Shown here: in pieces, positions 1-9,447 of the stretch
How positions within the stretch are numbered: position 1 is the first letter of the stretch
How the letters are laid out: each line of letters begins with the position of its first letter
NCBI GenBank assembly: GCA_017613535.1
Contig: JAGADO010000101.1
Location: 1 to 37,058, forward strand
Origin: Clostridia bacterium
GTDB lineage: Bacteria; Bacillota; Clostridia; UBA1212; UBA1255
Length of the DNA: 37,058 nucleotides
Direction: 5' to 3'
Translations under genes and position numbers: made by a program
The notes under the pieces: model-generated
Seen by the model: the letters and a program-made list of their open reading frames with translations, nothing else
Told to the model about the DNA's origin: nothing
The model's database searches: none

Positions 1-17
1 ACCATTGCTCAAAAACA

Positions 18-55
18 GGCGGAACGAGGCACTGTCCCCCGTTCCACCAGTTTTT
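18..55 (+). terminator. Putative intrinsic terminator of an upstream gene
   Basis: An inverted repeat (GGAACG at 21-26, CGTTCC at 40-45, with two further G-C pairs beyond one mismatch) is followed within three bases by a run of five T. This fits a rho-independent terminator for a + strand gene ending left of the window. The 13-base loop is rather long, so confidence is moderate. Confidence 0.45.
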
Positions 56-94
56 CCACCCCTCTTTCCGCCCCGCCCCGCGGCCGTTTAACTG

Positions 95-123
95 TTTACA
101 TTCGCGCGCGATAATAGTATAAT
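95..123 (+). promoter_or_regulatory. Sigma-A promoter of the + strand gene series
   Basis: A -35 hexamer TTTACA (95-100) and a perfect -10 TATAAT (118-123) are separated by exactly 17 bases. The predicted start of transcription is near 130, about 45 bases before the first gene. No other comparably good promoter was noticed before 15454, so it may serve much of the + strand series. Confidence 0.8.
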
Positions 124-174
124 TAATGAAGGATATCAGCGGCTCGCGGCGCCGGGCCGGAAAGAGGACGATCC

Positions 175-1047
175 ATGAAAATAATACAACTCAAAAACTA
201 CACACCGTCGCAGATGACCGGATTCATTGTCATCACCGAAGACAAGCGCACTATCGTTGTCGACGGAGGCGGAACGGGAGACACCGAAGGCTTCATTGCC
301 CGACTGAAAAAAACGACCGCCGAATACGGCTGCGAATATAAAATTGACCTGTGGCTCCTCACACACCCGCACGACGACCACTACGGCGTTTTCCGCAGAT
401 TCTCGGAACTGCACCGTATGGGACGCGCAGACCTTCCGCCCGTTGTCAGGTTCGCTTACTTCCCGCTCCCGGACAGCTTCGGCATCACGGAACACCCGTC
501 GCTCGGATTTCAGCTCCCTGAGATCAACGCGGAACTTGCCGTCACGAAAATACCGCTATACGCCTTCAAAAAAGGCGAAAAGTTCGGATTCGGAGCGCTA
601 ACGATAGAAATTCTGAGGGTTTCGAACCAGAACATAACGTGCAACACGTTCAACAACGCTTCGTGCGTCATCCGCTTCACCGAAAACCGCGGCGAAAAGG
701 GCGACTTTACGTGGCTGATCCTCGGCGACCTCGGGGTGGAAGGCGGACGGGAACTGCTGAACATGTACCCCGGCGGGCTCAGGGCGGACGCAGTGCAGAT
801 GGCGCACCACGGTCAAAACGGCGTTGACCGCCCCGTGTACGAAGCGATCGCTCCGCGGTTCGCGTTCTGGACAACTCCCGACTGGCTCTGGACCAACACG
901 CTTCCGGGGCAGGAACCCGGAAAAGGCCCGTGGGCGACACTCACGGTGCGCAAATGGATGGAAGAACTCGGAACCGAGCCGATCCGCGCCGCAGCACACG
1001 ACCTGGAACTCGACACATTGACCGAAACGGTACGCGAACTGAACTGA
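175..1047 (+). CDS. Metallo-beta-lactamase-fold hydrolase, ComEC C-terminal-like
   Basis: This 290-residue protein has the metallo-beta-lactamase metal motif HxHxDH (H64, H66, D68, H69 in the context THPHDDHYG), a later Gly-Asp in LILGDLG, and a His-His-Gly motif (H211-H212) typical of the hydrolase domain at the C terminus of ComEC/Rec2 DNA-uptake proteins and its stand-alone relatives. No signal peptide or membrane segment is visible, so it is probably cytoplasmic. The substrate cannot be named; phosphodiesters or nucleic acids are possible by family. The start is supported by AAAGAGG seven bases upstream of the ATG. It is the first gene after the promoter at 95-123 and lies 36 bases before the next gene. 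Confidence 0.85.
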   Translation: MKIIQLKNYTPSQMTGFIVITEDKRTIVVDGGGTGDTEGFIARLKKTTAEYGCEYKIDLWLLTHPHDDHYGVFRRFSELHRMGRADLPPVVRFAYFPLPDSFGITEHPSLGFQLPEINAELAVTKIPLYAFKKGEKFGFGALTIEILRVSNQNITCNTFNNASCVIRFTENRGEKGDFTWLILGDLGVEGGRELLNMYPGGLRADAVQMAHHGQNGVDRPVYEAIAPRFAFWTTPDWLWTNTLPGQEPGKGPWATLTVRKWMEELGTEPIRAAAHDLELDTLTETVRELN

Positions 1048-1083
1048 TCGACGGCCTCCCCGAAAGACCGCAAAGGCAGAAAA

Positions 1084-2394
1084 ATGAAACAAAACAGCAT
1101 AAAAACCAGCAAAAAAACGGCAGCAGCGCTGTGGGTGACCGCAGCGATAATTATCATTGCCGCCGTAATATTCACCGCGGCATTGCCCGTACCGGCAGCC
1201 GTCTCCGCGGCAGGAAACGAAAAAAAGAACGACGCGAACTCAAAGCCGGGCGCGGTCCTTTATTTCAACCTGCAGAACTACACGATCATCACCGACACGA
1301 CGCACGACTGGTACGGATCACGCCCCACACAAAAGGGACTCTACCAGATCACCGCGGAGTACGTCCCGGACGAAGGCGTATCTTTCGGCTTCGCCAAAAA
1401 CGGTTCCCATGCCGATCCGATGATCTACCTGCCGGTCTACGACCTTTGCTACAATATCAACATTAAAGATTACCCATACATAGCCGTCTGCTACAAAAGC
1501 ACCGCCACAAACAAGAAGGGTGCGTTCTACTTCGCCACCTCCGCGAACCAGGGCCTCGACGAATCTAAAGTGTTTGGCATAAGCATGGAACCGTCGTCCG
1601 ACTGGACCATTACAGTAGCGAGAGCCGGAAAGAACAAAAACTGGACCGGACGCCTCACCTCGCTGCGCTACGACATCTCCTCGGGAGAATTTTCCGGAAA
1701 TTACACCGTAAAATGGCTCGGTTTCTTCAAAACAGAGGCAGAGGCACACGAATTCGGCGTTAACGGTCAATGGTCGCACAATGTGATCACTACCGAAAAG
1801 ACCGAGTACGCGCGCGGAGAAAACATCAGATTCAGCGTTACCGGCACGGGCAAGGGCGATATGGTCGTGCTTGTGCAGAAGGGTGACGCCTGCTTCGGGC
1901 CGTCGGTCAACGACACCGACCTCTACGTCAGCGACTGTATGCCGCTCTATTATGTGGAACTCGAAAACGGCCGCGGAGAAATCGATATTGACAAGACGGA
2001 AGGCATCTATAACCGCATGCTGCTTCCTGCCGGAGAATACGACCTCGTGTACATGCCTAGAGGCCGCTACGTCGAAGTGACCAGAACGACGATAACGGTT
2101 ACTGAAAATATTGTCCGCGAACCCGCCACAAACGAGATAATTTACGTCACCCGCGGCCCCGAACCGACCGAAACACCCGTGCCCACCGAGGAGCCGCCTG
2201 AAGAGACGGACGACGCACCTCGCACGACGGAGGGGCGCAACAGAATAACACCCGCACCCACCGAAATACCGGTCGACAATTCCGGCGGCAGGGCCGGGCT
2301 GGTCATCGCGATCGTTTCCGCGGTACTCTGCACCGCAGCACTGGCAGTATTCTTCATTGTCCGCGGCAAAAAACGCGCCGGAGGAAAAGAATGA
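1084..2394 (+). CDS. Membrane-anchored surface protein of unknown function
   Basis: I do not recognise a family in this 436-residue protein. It begins with a basic stretch and a hydrophobic signal segment (about residues 12-40) ending in a plausible AVSA cleavage site. A large predicted extracellular part follows, whose C-terminal half (about residues 235-345) reads like a beta-sandwich module. Then comes a Pro/Thr/Glu-rich spacer (about 355-400), a single membrane helix (about 405-427) and a short basic tail. This is type I membrane topology. The start has AAAGG seven bases upstream. Its stop overlaps the start of the acetyltransferase gene (ATGA), so the two are probably translationally coupled. 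The spacer resembles those in the neighbouring deacetylase and transglutaminase. Confidence 0.8.
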   Translation: MKQNSIKTSKKTAAALWVTAAIIIIAAVIFTAALPVPAAVSAAGNEKKNDANSKPGAVLYFNLQNYTIITDTTHDWYGSRPTQKGLYQITAEYVPDEGVSFGFAKNGSHADPMIYLPVYDLCYNINIKDYPYIAVCYKSTATNKKGAFYFATSANQGLDESKVFGISMEPSSDWTITVARAGKNKNWTGRLTSLRYDISSGEFSGNYTVKWLGFFKTEAEAHEFGVNGQWSHNVITTEKTEYARGENIRFSVTGTGKGDMVVLVQKGDACFGPSVNDTDLYVSDCMPLYYVELENGRGEIDIDKTEGIYNRMLLPAGEYDLVYMPRGRYVEVTRTTITVTENIVREPATNEIIYVTRGPEPTETPVPTEEPPEETDDAPRTTEGRNRITPAPTEIPVDNSGGRAGLVIAIVSAVLCTAALAVFFIVRGKKRAGGKE

Positions 2395-2951
2395 AATTGA
2401 CCGCGGGCGGGAAAACATACTACGCGAGGCGGATGACGCGTGCCGATGCGCTCGCGGTATGCTCCTGGCGGTACGAAGGCGTGCAGGAGATCTACAACGC
2501 CGAAAACAGCGAAGAAAACGTGAAAAGCTACCTCGACGGCTGCCACTTCGCGCTGTCCGGCCGGTTCGGAGGTCCTGCCGAAGCGTTCGTAAATTTCGGT
2601 GAAAAAGCCGCGCTGCCGCTTCGCGAACTTGAAAACATATACAGTGACGAATCGTACACGGACATGGCGCTCGGGCTGGCACCGGAAAGGTGCGGAAAGG
2701 GTGAAGGTCAATTTCTGGCCCTGGCAGCGATGGAGCTGTGCTCGCGCTTCTTCCCCGAAGACGGATTCAGGGTCACGGTCGCGGAGGACAATCTCCGGGC
2801 AATGACCGTTTACCGCCGCCTGGGGTTCGAGCCGGTCGCCTGGTTCAAAGCAGAAGTCGAATACCCGGACCGCTCCGGGACAATACAATACAAAACAGTG
2901 GCGATGCAGATCCTGATTGCGCCGCCGAAAACCGAAAGGAACAATACATGA
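2391..2951 (+). CDS. GNAT family N-acetyltransferase
   Basis: This 186-residue protein has the GNAT acetyl-CoA-binding region in its second half: an RCGKGEG stretch matching motif A (Q/RxxGxG/A) and a C-terminal NLRAMTVYRRLGF segment, the usual ending of the fold. Such enzymes transfer an acetyl group from acetyl-CoA to an amine; the acceptor cannot be read from the sequence. A strong GGAGG lies six bases before the ATG. The gene overlaps both neighbours by four bases (ATGA at each end). It is therefore tightly coupled to the surface protein before it and the polysaccharide deacetylase after it, and a role in envelope or cell-wall modification is a reasonable but unproven inference. Confidence 0.85.
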   Translation: MKLTAGGKTYYARRMTRADALAVCSWRYEGVQEIYNAENSEENVKSYLDGCHFALSGRFGGPAEAFVNFGEKAALPLRELENIYSDESYTDMALGLAPERCGKGEGQFLALAAMELCSRFFPEDGFRVTVAEDNLRAMTVYRRLGFEPVAWFKAEVEYPDRSGTIQYKTVAMQILIAPPKTERNNT

Positions 2952-4120
2952 CTGAAAACGGAAAAAACAAAAGAAAAGGGTTCACCAAAGGGTACGCGAT
3001 CGCGATCGCAGCAGCACTCGCACTGATCGTTGTCCTGCTCGTGGTAATACTGAACATGCCGAAAGCCGACCGACCCGGGACAGAAAAAACACCGGGCAAT
3101 GTGGTGATTTTGTCGCCCGACGCTTCCGGAACAAAAGAAGTAACTCCGGAACCGCCCACGGCCACCCCCGCCCCGTCACCTACGGAATTTGTCACCCCGT
3201 CGCCTTCCCCGACTGAGATCCCGACCGAAATACCCACCGAAACGCCTTCCCCGACGGAAATCCCCACCGAGGAACCGACGGCTGAGCCCACCGCCACACC
3301 CGCGCCGCCCACTGAAGCAAGGACACCCACTCCGAGAGTCGTTGACGGTACGACGTCAGCAAACCCCGCATACGAAGGAAAACGCCTCGTAGCGCTCACT
3401 TTCGACGACGGCCCGCAGCTCGGCGCGACCGAATATATGCTTGACGTGCTTAAAAAGCACAACGCGAAGGCAACGTTCTTCTGCGTTGGCGACCAGCTTA
3501 AGTACGGACCTGCCGCGGAACTCACCAAAAGAGCCGTGCAGGAAGGGCACCAGATCGGAAACCATTCATACACACACCCCTCCTTCGGCAAAATTTCAGA
3601 CGAACGTATACTCGAAGAGCGGGACAAAAACAACGCACTTATTAAGGAGATCACCGGTCAGACCTGCACCGTATTCCGCATTCCGGGAGGCTACCGGGGC
3701 AAGCACGTTCGGGAACTGATCAATATGCCGATAGTGTCCTGGGACATTGACCCTCTCGACTGGAAATTTCTGAACAGCGATTACCTCAAAAAGTACGCTA
3801 AAGAGAACGGTATGTCTTACGACGAGGCCGAATCCCGCTGGATCGACATAATATTGTTCGAAGGCCTTTACACGGACCTTGACGGCGATTATATCTTCTC
3901 GCCTCCGGTCGCGGGCGAAATGAAGCACGGGTCAATCCTCCTGTTCCACGACATTTATCCGTCTTCGGCAAAAGCTGTTGACCGCCTGCTCACGTACCTG
4001 GAGGACAATTACGGGAATTACGTCTATCTGACGTTCGATGAATTTATATTGACCGAAAACGACGCTGCCATTCCGGGAACGATCTACTACTCGATGTGGA
4101 GAACGACCCCTTCCGATTAA
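2948..4120 (+). CDS. Membrane-anchored polysaccharide deacetylase (NodB/CE4)
   Basis: The product has 390 residues: an N-terminal membrane anchor (about 15-36), a Pro/Thr/Glu repeat spacer (about 65-130, rich in PTEIPTE-type units) and an extracellular NodB domain. NodB motifs are visible in order: TFDDGP (151-156), NHSYTH (205-210, metal His), RIPGG (244-248), SWDIDPLDW (264-272) and LLFHD (331-335). The family removes N-acetyl groups from peptidoglycan or other polysaccharides. The stretch between the fourth and fifth motifs is about 60 residues, longer than usual, suggesting an insertion. The ATG at 2948 is chosen because AAAGGAA lies six bases upstream and it forms an ATGA overlap with the acetyltransferase stop. 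A longer in-frame extension upstream would run through that gene. Confidence 0.92.
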   Translation: MTENGKNKRKGFTKGYAIAIAAALALIVVLLVVILNMPKADRPGTEKTPGNVVILSPDASGTKEVTPEPPTATPAPSPTEFVTPSPSPTEIPTEIPTETPSPTEIPTEEPTAEPTATPAPPTEARTPTPRVVDGTTSANPAYEGKRLVALTFDDGPQLGATEYMLDVLKKHNAKATFFCVGDQLKYGPAAELTKRAVQEGHQIGNHSYTHPSFGKISDERILEERDKNNALIKEITGQTCTVFRIPGGYRGKHVRELINMPIVSWDIDPLDWKFLNSDYLKKYAKENGMSYDEAESRWIDIILFEGLYTDLDGDYIFSPPVAGEMKHGSILLFHDIYPSSAKAVDRLLTYLEDNYGNYVYLTFDEFILTENDAAIPGTIYYSMWRTTPSD

Positions 4121-4172
4121 CATTTTTCCTGCCGCGGATGGACGCGGACAGTTTTTACAGGGAGATTATATT

Positions 4173-4955
4173 ATGAAAGCACTCGTTTGTTCTCAGCTGC
4201 ATCTGGGCGGAAACGCAAAAAACGCAGAACTTCCGGCAAAAATTGCCGCGGCCGCCTCGGAAAACGGGGCGGATGCGCTGTTCGTGGCGGGAGATCTGTT
4301 CTGCGACCACCGGTTCGACGACGATATTTACAATAAACTGTACAACTGCTTCAGCGCATTGACCGGCACGCACGTTTTTATCTGCCCCGGCCCGTCTGAT
4401 CCGTACGTTTTTTCTTCGCCGTACATCCTACGCGACTGGCCCGAAAACGTGCACATATTCAAAAACCGCATGAAAGCGTTCGAGATCGCGGCCAAAGCCG
4501 GCTCGGGCGACCCTGACATCCGCGTGTACGGCTCCGGTTCGGCGCGCCACCGCCGCGGGATCGGAGTTATAAATAAGGACAAGCTGCCGAAGCCCGATGC
4601 CGGTTATCTTAATATTCTGCTGCTGAGCGCTCCCCCGCTCGATGATGAGGGCAATATCGATTCTGCGCTCCTTGAGAAGTGCGGTTTTGACGCCTACGTT
4701 TTCGGCACCGAAAGCGCACAGGACGCTTCGCTCTTCACCGGCGCGGAAAATATCGTTTTCGTCCCCGGCGGAGCTGACGGAGTGATGGCTGGACAAATAA
4801 CCAAGGGAAGCGCACCGTTCGAGTTCGCACCGGTCTTCCCGCCGGAAGCAGACGATGTATGCGAACAGAAGAAGACCGACGTCGCCGAAATTGCCAGAAA
4901 ATACATGGAATGCGCGCTTAGCGGCAAAGAAATACCGGAGGTGACCGGACAATGA
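4173..4955 (+). CDS. Degenerate SbcD/YhaO-like metallophosphoesterase
   Basis: This 260-residue protein has the layout of the calcineurin-like nuclease subunit of SbcCD/YhaO-YhaN pairs, but several metal ligands are missing. The usual DxH is QLH (Q8, H10). GDLxxD is kept (G40-D41, D45). GNHD has become GPSD (73-76). The histidine expected after the LLL strand is Ala (LLSAPP, 151-155), and the GHxH motif reads FGTES (177-181). It should therefore be inactive as a classical two-metal nuclease, or work differently. It is shorter than typical SbcD (about 400 residues). A GGGAG lies upstream of the ATG, and the stop overlaps the next gene by four bases (ATGA), the usual coupling of SbcD with SbcC. 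Assignment rests on motif layout and context. Confidence 0.7.
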   Translation: MKALVCSQLHLGGNAKNAELPAKIAAAASENGADALFVAGDLFCDHRFDDDIYNKLYNCFSALTGTHVFICPGPSDPYVFSSPYILRDWPENVHIFKNRMKAFEIAAKAGSGDPDIRVYGSGSARHRRGIGVINKDKLPKPDAGYLNILLLSAPPLDDEGNIDSALLEKCGFDAYVFGTESAQDASLFTGAENIVFVPGGADGVMAGQITKGSAPFEFAPVFPPEADDVCEQKKTDVAEIARKYMECALSGKEIPEVTGQ

Positions 4956-7054
4956 CAATCAAATCGGTGTATATTTACGGTTTCGGGGCTCTTTCCGACT
5001 ACTCGTGCACGCTGAAAGCCGGGCTTAACTGCATTGCCGGCGACAACGAAGCGAAAAAAGACTCGCTTTGTGCGTTTATTGCCGCATCTTTCTGCGGTTT
5101 CTCGGGCGAATCCGACGCGGACGAGGCTGGAACGGACGCAAAAACGCCATCCGTATTGCCCTCGCGCAGATCGACCAGGCCGTACGGCGACGCTCCTTTC
5201 GGCGGCGAACTCAAATTCACCGAAGGCGGGACCGAATATATCATCTCGTCCAAGTGGGGCGAAACGCGCGAAGAAGATATCGTAACACTGATAACAGTAG
5301 GAGGAGCCCCGGAAATGCTTGACCCGGGAACCGCGGTCTGCGAAAAGCTGTGGAATATCACTCCTGATCAGGCTGCGTCAATGCTTTCGATGCCTTCCGA
5401 CGGTCGTGATGCCGCGACGCTGCTTAAAACGCTCGCCTCCCTTCCGGAAAAGGACGTCTGGTTCGGTCCGGCCGGTCCGGCTGACGTCTCCGATGCCGAA
5501 GAAACGGCCAAACAGTCAAAAGACCGGCAGCCAGCCGATGCAGATCCGGCATCCGTGCTGCGCCGCGCCGCAAACCGCCTCAGAAACGAGAGCAAAACAG
5601 GCGTCCTGGATATGGCAGAAGCACACCTCGAAGACCTCAAAGAAGAACTGAACGCCGTTGACAGCCTCGAAGCGCGCGCCGCTGAACTCGGGACTGCGCT
5701 GAAAGACGCCGAAAAAGAGAAAAACGAACTCGCAAGAAAGGCCAAAAACGACCTTGACGTAGAACAGATACGCCACCTTGCCGGTCAATACTCCGATTTC
5801 GAGCGCGCCGCCGCCATCCGCAGCGACACCGCCGAACTGCAGGAAGAAATAATTGACGAGGAAAAGTACGTTAAGCGCGGTCAGCGCCCGTGGCTCGTGC
5901 TGCTTTGGATCCTGGCCGTGCTCGATGTGACGGTGCTCGTGATCCTGACCGTTTACCCCGTAAAAATACAATGGCTCGGGAAGATCCTGACTGCAATATC
6001 TTCCTGGCGCTTCCCGATACTGATCGGTGCTGCCGTGCTGTTCGTGCTGCTGGTGATACTGATCGCTGCAGTTTCGGGTTCCGGAATGCGTCGCCTCACA
6101 CTGCTTAAAAACGATATGGAGTTCAGAAAGCGTCAATTATCCGAGCTGCTCACGTCTAAGGAGACCGAACTGCTGTTCGCGGCGGAACAGTCGAAAGCCG
6201 CGAACGAAACTGACGGGGCCGAAAAAAGTTCCGCGTCAATTCGCGCCGCTGCCGATGACTGGCTCGATCCCGAACTGCGCGATTCACTCTCGTACTGGGA
6301 CAATCCCGACGAGTCTGAGTTTTTCGATGCCGCGGACAAGGCGCTCGGGTTGTTTTCCGGGAAAGCTGAGGCAGCAAAGCAGTCGATTTCAGGCGCGGGA
6401 GGCTCGTTCGGAGCGGTTTCGGTCAGAAGAGCGAAAAACGCGGAAGCATCGGACAAATACGTGTCGCTCGCGGCGGAATTGTCCGCGTGTGAAGATCAGC
6501 TGAAACTCCTGCGCCCGTATCCCGTGATCGAAGAAAAATGCGCCGAACTCGAAGGACTGATCGCGCGCGGAAACGAACAGCTGAAAGCACTCGAACTTGC
6601 CGGCGCAATGATCGGAGGAAAAGTATCCGCAAACGCTCTGTACGCTGACTGCGGCGCGGACCCCGGAAAGATCGCTCTTTGCGCAGACGAAATACTAAAA
6701 ACACTCACTGACGGAAAACGCTCCGGTGTGCGGATCTCGCCCGAAATGGTACCGTATATTGACGACAACGGCAGTTCGAGAGGGCTAGGCAGCTTCAGCG
6801 GGCAGGCCGCGGGACAGATATTGCTGTCAATAAAACTTGCGCAGCTTTCGCTCGCATTGTCAGCCGAAAACCGCCCCGCAAAAGGCTTCTCCGCGTTCGC
6901 GCAGCTCGGGCAGGCACTTTCGAGATTTGACGCCGAAAACTCAGCACGTGCGATATCCTGCGCAAAACTGCTGTCGGCCGGAAGCGAAAACGTGCAGATA
7001 CTGCTCGAAACGACTGCCGCCGGAAACGCGGCCGGAAATATTATCACGATCTGA
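4952..7054 (+). CDS. Degenerate SbcC/YhaN-like coiled-coil ATPase homologue
   Basis: The 700-residue protein starts like SbcC/YhaN ATPases ([10 protein letters not shown], then a P-loop-like GDNEAKKDS at 30-38), but the P-loop GxxxxGK(S/T) has Lys for the second Gly and Asp for Ser/Thr. A charged, coiled-coil-like stretch (about 190-305) leads into two hydrophobic helices (about 313-335 and 355-377), then a second helical region. Near the C terminus FSGQ (615-618) stands where the LSGG signature is expected. The Walker B acidic pair is absent ([12 protein letters not shown], 645-656) and no switch His is seen. The frame is intact and translation is supported by GGAGGTGA upstream. It appears to be a membrane-associated pseudo-ATPase partnered with the SbcD-like protein. 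Confidence 0.7.
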   Translation: MTIKSVYIYGFGALSDYSCTLKAGLNCIAGDNEAKKDSLCAFIAASFCGFSGESDADEAGTDAKTPSVLPSRRSTRPYGDAPFGGELKFTEGGTEYIISSKWGETREEDIVTLITVGGAPEMLDPGTAVCEKLWNITPDQAASMLSMPSDGRDAATLLKTLASLPEKDVWFGPAGPADVSDAEETAKQSKDRQPADADPASVLRRAANRLRNESKTGVLDMAEAHLEDLKEELNAVDSLEARAAELGTALKDAEKEKNELARKAKNDLDVEQIRHLAGQYSDFERAAAIRSDTAELQEEIIDEEKYVKRGQRPWLVLLWILAVLDVTVLVILTVYPVKIQWLGKILTAISSWRFPILIGAAVLFVLLVILIAAVSGSGMRRLTLLKNDMEFRKRQLSELLTSKETELLFAAEQSKAANETDGAEKSSASIRAAADDWLDPELRDSLSYWDNPDESEFFDAADKALGLFSGKAEAAKQSISGAGGSFGAVSVRRAKNAEASDKYVSLAAELSACEDQLKLLRPYPVIEEKCAELEGLIARGNEQLKALELAGAMIGGKVSANALYADCGADPGKIALCADEILKTLTDGKRSGVRISPEMVPYIDDNGSSRGLGSFSGQAAGQILLSIKLAQLSLALSAENRPAKGFSAFAQLGQALSRFDAENSARAISCAKLLSAGSENVQILLETTAAGNAAGNIITI

Positions 7055-7079
7055 ACATCAGACAAGACAGGAGACTAAA

Positions 7080-8405
7080 ATGGACCGACCAAACGACTTC
7101 ATCGAATTTGACGCCTCACGTGCGGAAGGATTTATCAGGCATGCCGAACTGGAACAGCTTCAGGACGGCATCACCGCCGCGCATTACCAGCTGCATTGCA
7201 GGACCGGGGCCGGAAAAGACTTTACCGGCTGGGTCGATCTGCCGCTGGCATACGATAAAGCAGAATTCATGCGCGTAAAAGAGTGTGCCGCAAGGATACG
7301 CAAAAACTCGAAGCTGCTGATAGTGATCGGCATCGGAGGCTCGTACCTGGGAGCAAAAGCGGCGATAGAAGCGCTGTCGGCAAGCTTTTACAATATTGAC
7401 CGGCTCTGCGGCACAGAAGGGACCGCGGTTTTGTTCGCTGGCAACAGCTTAAGCTCGGATTATCTTGCCGATATCTCCGACCTCGTCGATCGTTTCGATG
7501 TGTCCGTGAACGTTATTTCCAAGTCCGGCACGACCACCGAGCCGGCCGTGGCGTTCCGTGTCGTGAAAGAGCTGATGGAGGCGAAATACGGTAAAAAAGG
7601 CGCCGCAGAGAGGATATATGCCACGACTGATAAGGCGCGCGGGGCACTTCGGCGCATGGCGGATGAAGAGGGGTACGAAACGTTCGTGATCCCGGACGAC
7701 GTAGGAGGGCGCTACTCGGTATTGACGCCGGTGGGACTCCTGCCGATCGCCGTCGCGGGAGGAGATATAGACAGCCTGATGGCCGGAGCGATTGCAGCAC
7801 ACGACAGGTACGCCTCCCCCGATATCAGCAAAAACGACTGCTACATGTACGCCGCGGCGCGCAACGCCCTTTACAGGAAGGGCAAGACGATCGAGATCAT
7901 GGTCAATTACGAACCGTCGCTCCATTACCTTACCGAGTGGTGGAAGCAGCTGTACGGCGAGAGCGAGGGCAAGGATGGAAAGGGTATCTTCCCCGCCGGA
8001 GCCGATTTCTCGACCGACCTGCATTCGATGGGACAATACATTCAGGACGGGCGCCGCGATCTGTTCGAAACAGTCGTGCTCGTTGACCGCCCGCGCCGTG
8101 CGATCACGATCGGCAGCGATCCCGCGAACCTCGACGGGCTCAACTACCTCGCCGGAAAAGACGTTGACTACGTCAATAAACAGGCCGCGGAAGGTACATA
8201 CCTTGCCCACCGCGACGGAGGCGTGCCGAACCTGTTCCTGAAACTGCCTGCGCTCTCCGAATATTGCCTCGGCCAGACCGTGTACTTCTTCGAAAAAGCC
8301 TGCGGGATCAGCGGCTACCTGCTCGGAGTAAACCCGTTCGACCAGCCCGGCGTGGAAGCGTACAAGAAAAATATGTTCAAACTGCTCGGTAAACCGGGTT
8401 ACTGA
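7080..8405 (+). CDS. pgi: Glucose-6-phosphate isomerase
   Basis: This 441-residue enzyme interconverts glucose-6-phosphate and fructose-6-phosphate in glycolysis and gluconeogenesis. Family signatures are clear: [13 protein letters not shown], the phosphate-binding [30 protein letters not shown], and [12 protein letters not shown] near the C terminus with the conserved Lys. The length matches the short Firmicute form. The ATG at 7080 is chosen because AGGAG lies eight bases upstream and family homology starts there; an in-frame extension to 6837 would overlap the ATPase-like gene by over 200 bases. It is a housekeeping gene embedded between the SbcCD-like pair and the MoxR module. Confidence 0.96.
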   Translation: MDRPNDFIEFDASRAEGFIRHAELEQLQDGITAAHYQLHCRTGAGKDFTGWVDLPLAYDKAEFMRVKECAARIRKNSKLLIVIGIGGSYLGAKAAIEALSASFYNIDRLCGTEGTAVLFAGNSLSSDYLADISDLVDRFDVSVNVISKSGTTTEPAVAFRVVKELMEAKYGKKGAAERIYATTDKARGALRRMADEEGYETFVIPDDVGGRYSVLTPVGLLPIAVAGGDIDSLMAGAIAAHDRYASPDISKNDCYMYAAARNALYRKGKTIEIMVNYEPSLHYLTEWWKQLYGESEGKDGKGIFPAGADFSTDLHSMGQYIQDGRRDLFETVVLVDRPRRAITIGSDPANLDGLNYLAGKDVDYVNKQAAEGTYLAHRDGGVPNLFLKLPALSEYCLGQTVYFFEKACGISGYLLGVNPFDQPGVEAYKKNMFKLLGKPGY

Positions 8406-8428
8406 TACGGAAAGGAATCGCCGAAACT

Positions 8429-9418
8429 ATGCCAAACCAGGACAACAATTATTCCGGCGCTGCGGCCGGAGCCCAGACTCAGCAAGTCAGCCGCGACTAC
8501 ACCGTCGTAAATTCGATCATTGAAAATATCTGCCGCTATTATTCGGGAGGACGCCGCTCCGTGCTGCTCACCGTCACCGCGCTGCTCGCGGGAGGCCATC
8601 TGCTGCTCGAAGACGTGCCCGGAGTCGGAAAAACGACGCTCGCGAAGGCGCTCACCGGAAGCGTTAGCGGAACGTTCAAGCGCGTATCACTGACGCCGGA
8701 CGTGCTGCCGTCAGACCTGACCGGCTTTTCGGTGTACAACCGCAAGACAGAAGCGTTCGAATTCAAAAAAGGAGCGCTCGACTGCAACTTCCTGCTGGCA
8801 GACGAGATCAACCGCACTTCGCCCAAGACCCAGTCGAGCCTGCTGGAGGCAATGCAGGAAGAAAAAGTATCCGTTGACGGCGTCACGTACGAACTGCCCC
8901 AGCCGTTTATGGTCATCGCGACGCAGAACCCGATCGAACTTGCCGGAACGTACCCCCTTCCCGAGGCGCAGCTTGACCGGTTCCTGATGAAACTCTCTCT
9001 AGGCTACCCCGATCCGGACGGCGAAAAACACGTCATAACCGCTGGTGCGTCAGTGAGGCGCGACCCCGAGGCACAGCCCGTGGCAACGTGTGCAGATATC
9101 ATCCGTCTGCAGGATGAAGTAAATCAGGTCTACCTTTCCGATTCGGTCGCTGATTACATATTAAGGCTGCTGTCGGCAACACGTTCCGCTCCCGATCTTG
9201 CGCTCGGCCTCAGTCCGCGTGCCGGAATTTCGCTTGCGAAGACCGCAAAAGCGCTCGCATTCCTGTCCGGGAGAAATTATGTGCTGCCTGACGATATTAA
9301 ACAGATACTCATACCGGTCTGCGCGCACAGGCTGATGCTCACGAGAGACGCAAAAGCGGCCGGGCAGACTGCGGTCGGGATCCTCGAAGGTGTCAGAAAA
9401 AAGGTTCCGGTAGAATGA
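8429..9418 (+). CDS. MoxR-family AAA+ ATPase
   Basis: The 329-residue protein is a MoxR ATPase, a chaperone-like AAA+ protein often encoded beside DUF58 and transglutaminase proteins. Walker A is GVGKTT (65-70), Walker B is LLADEINR (122-129, D125-E126), followed by the family stretch TQSSLLEAMQE and a sensor-like ATQNP. The C-terminal lid contains GLSPRAGISL. AAAGGAA lies 11 bases before the ATG. Family members are thought to help mature or activate partner complexes; here the partners are most likely the next two gene products. Confidence 0.93.
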   Translation: MPNQDNNYSGAAAGAQTQQVSRDYTVVNSIIENICRYYSGGRRSVLLTVTALLAGGHLLLEDVPGVGKTTLAKALTGSVSGTFKRVSLTPDVLPSDLTGFSVYNRKTEAFEFKKGALDCNFLLADEINRTSPKTQSSLLEAMQEEKVSVDGVTYELPQPFMVIATQNPIELAGTYPLPEAQLDRFLMKLSLGYPDPDGEKHVITAGASVRRDPEAQPVATCADIIRLQDEVNQVYLSDSVADYILRLLSATRSAPDLALGLSPRAGISLAKTAKALAFLSGRNYVLPDDIKQILIPVCAHRLMLTRDAKAAGQTAVGILEGVRKKVPVE

Positions 9419-9447
9419 CCGGGGCCTGAGCGGCGGACAAGAGCATT

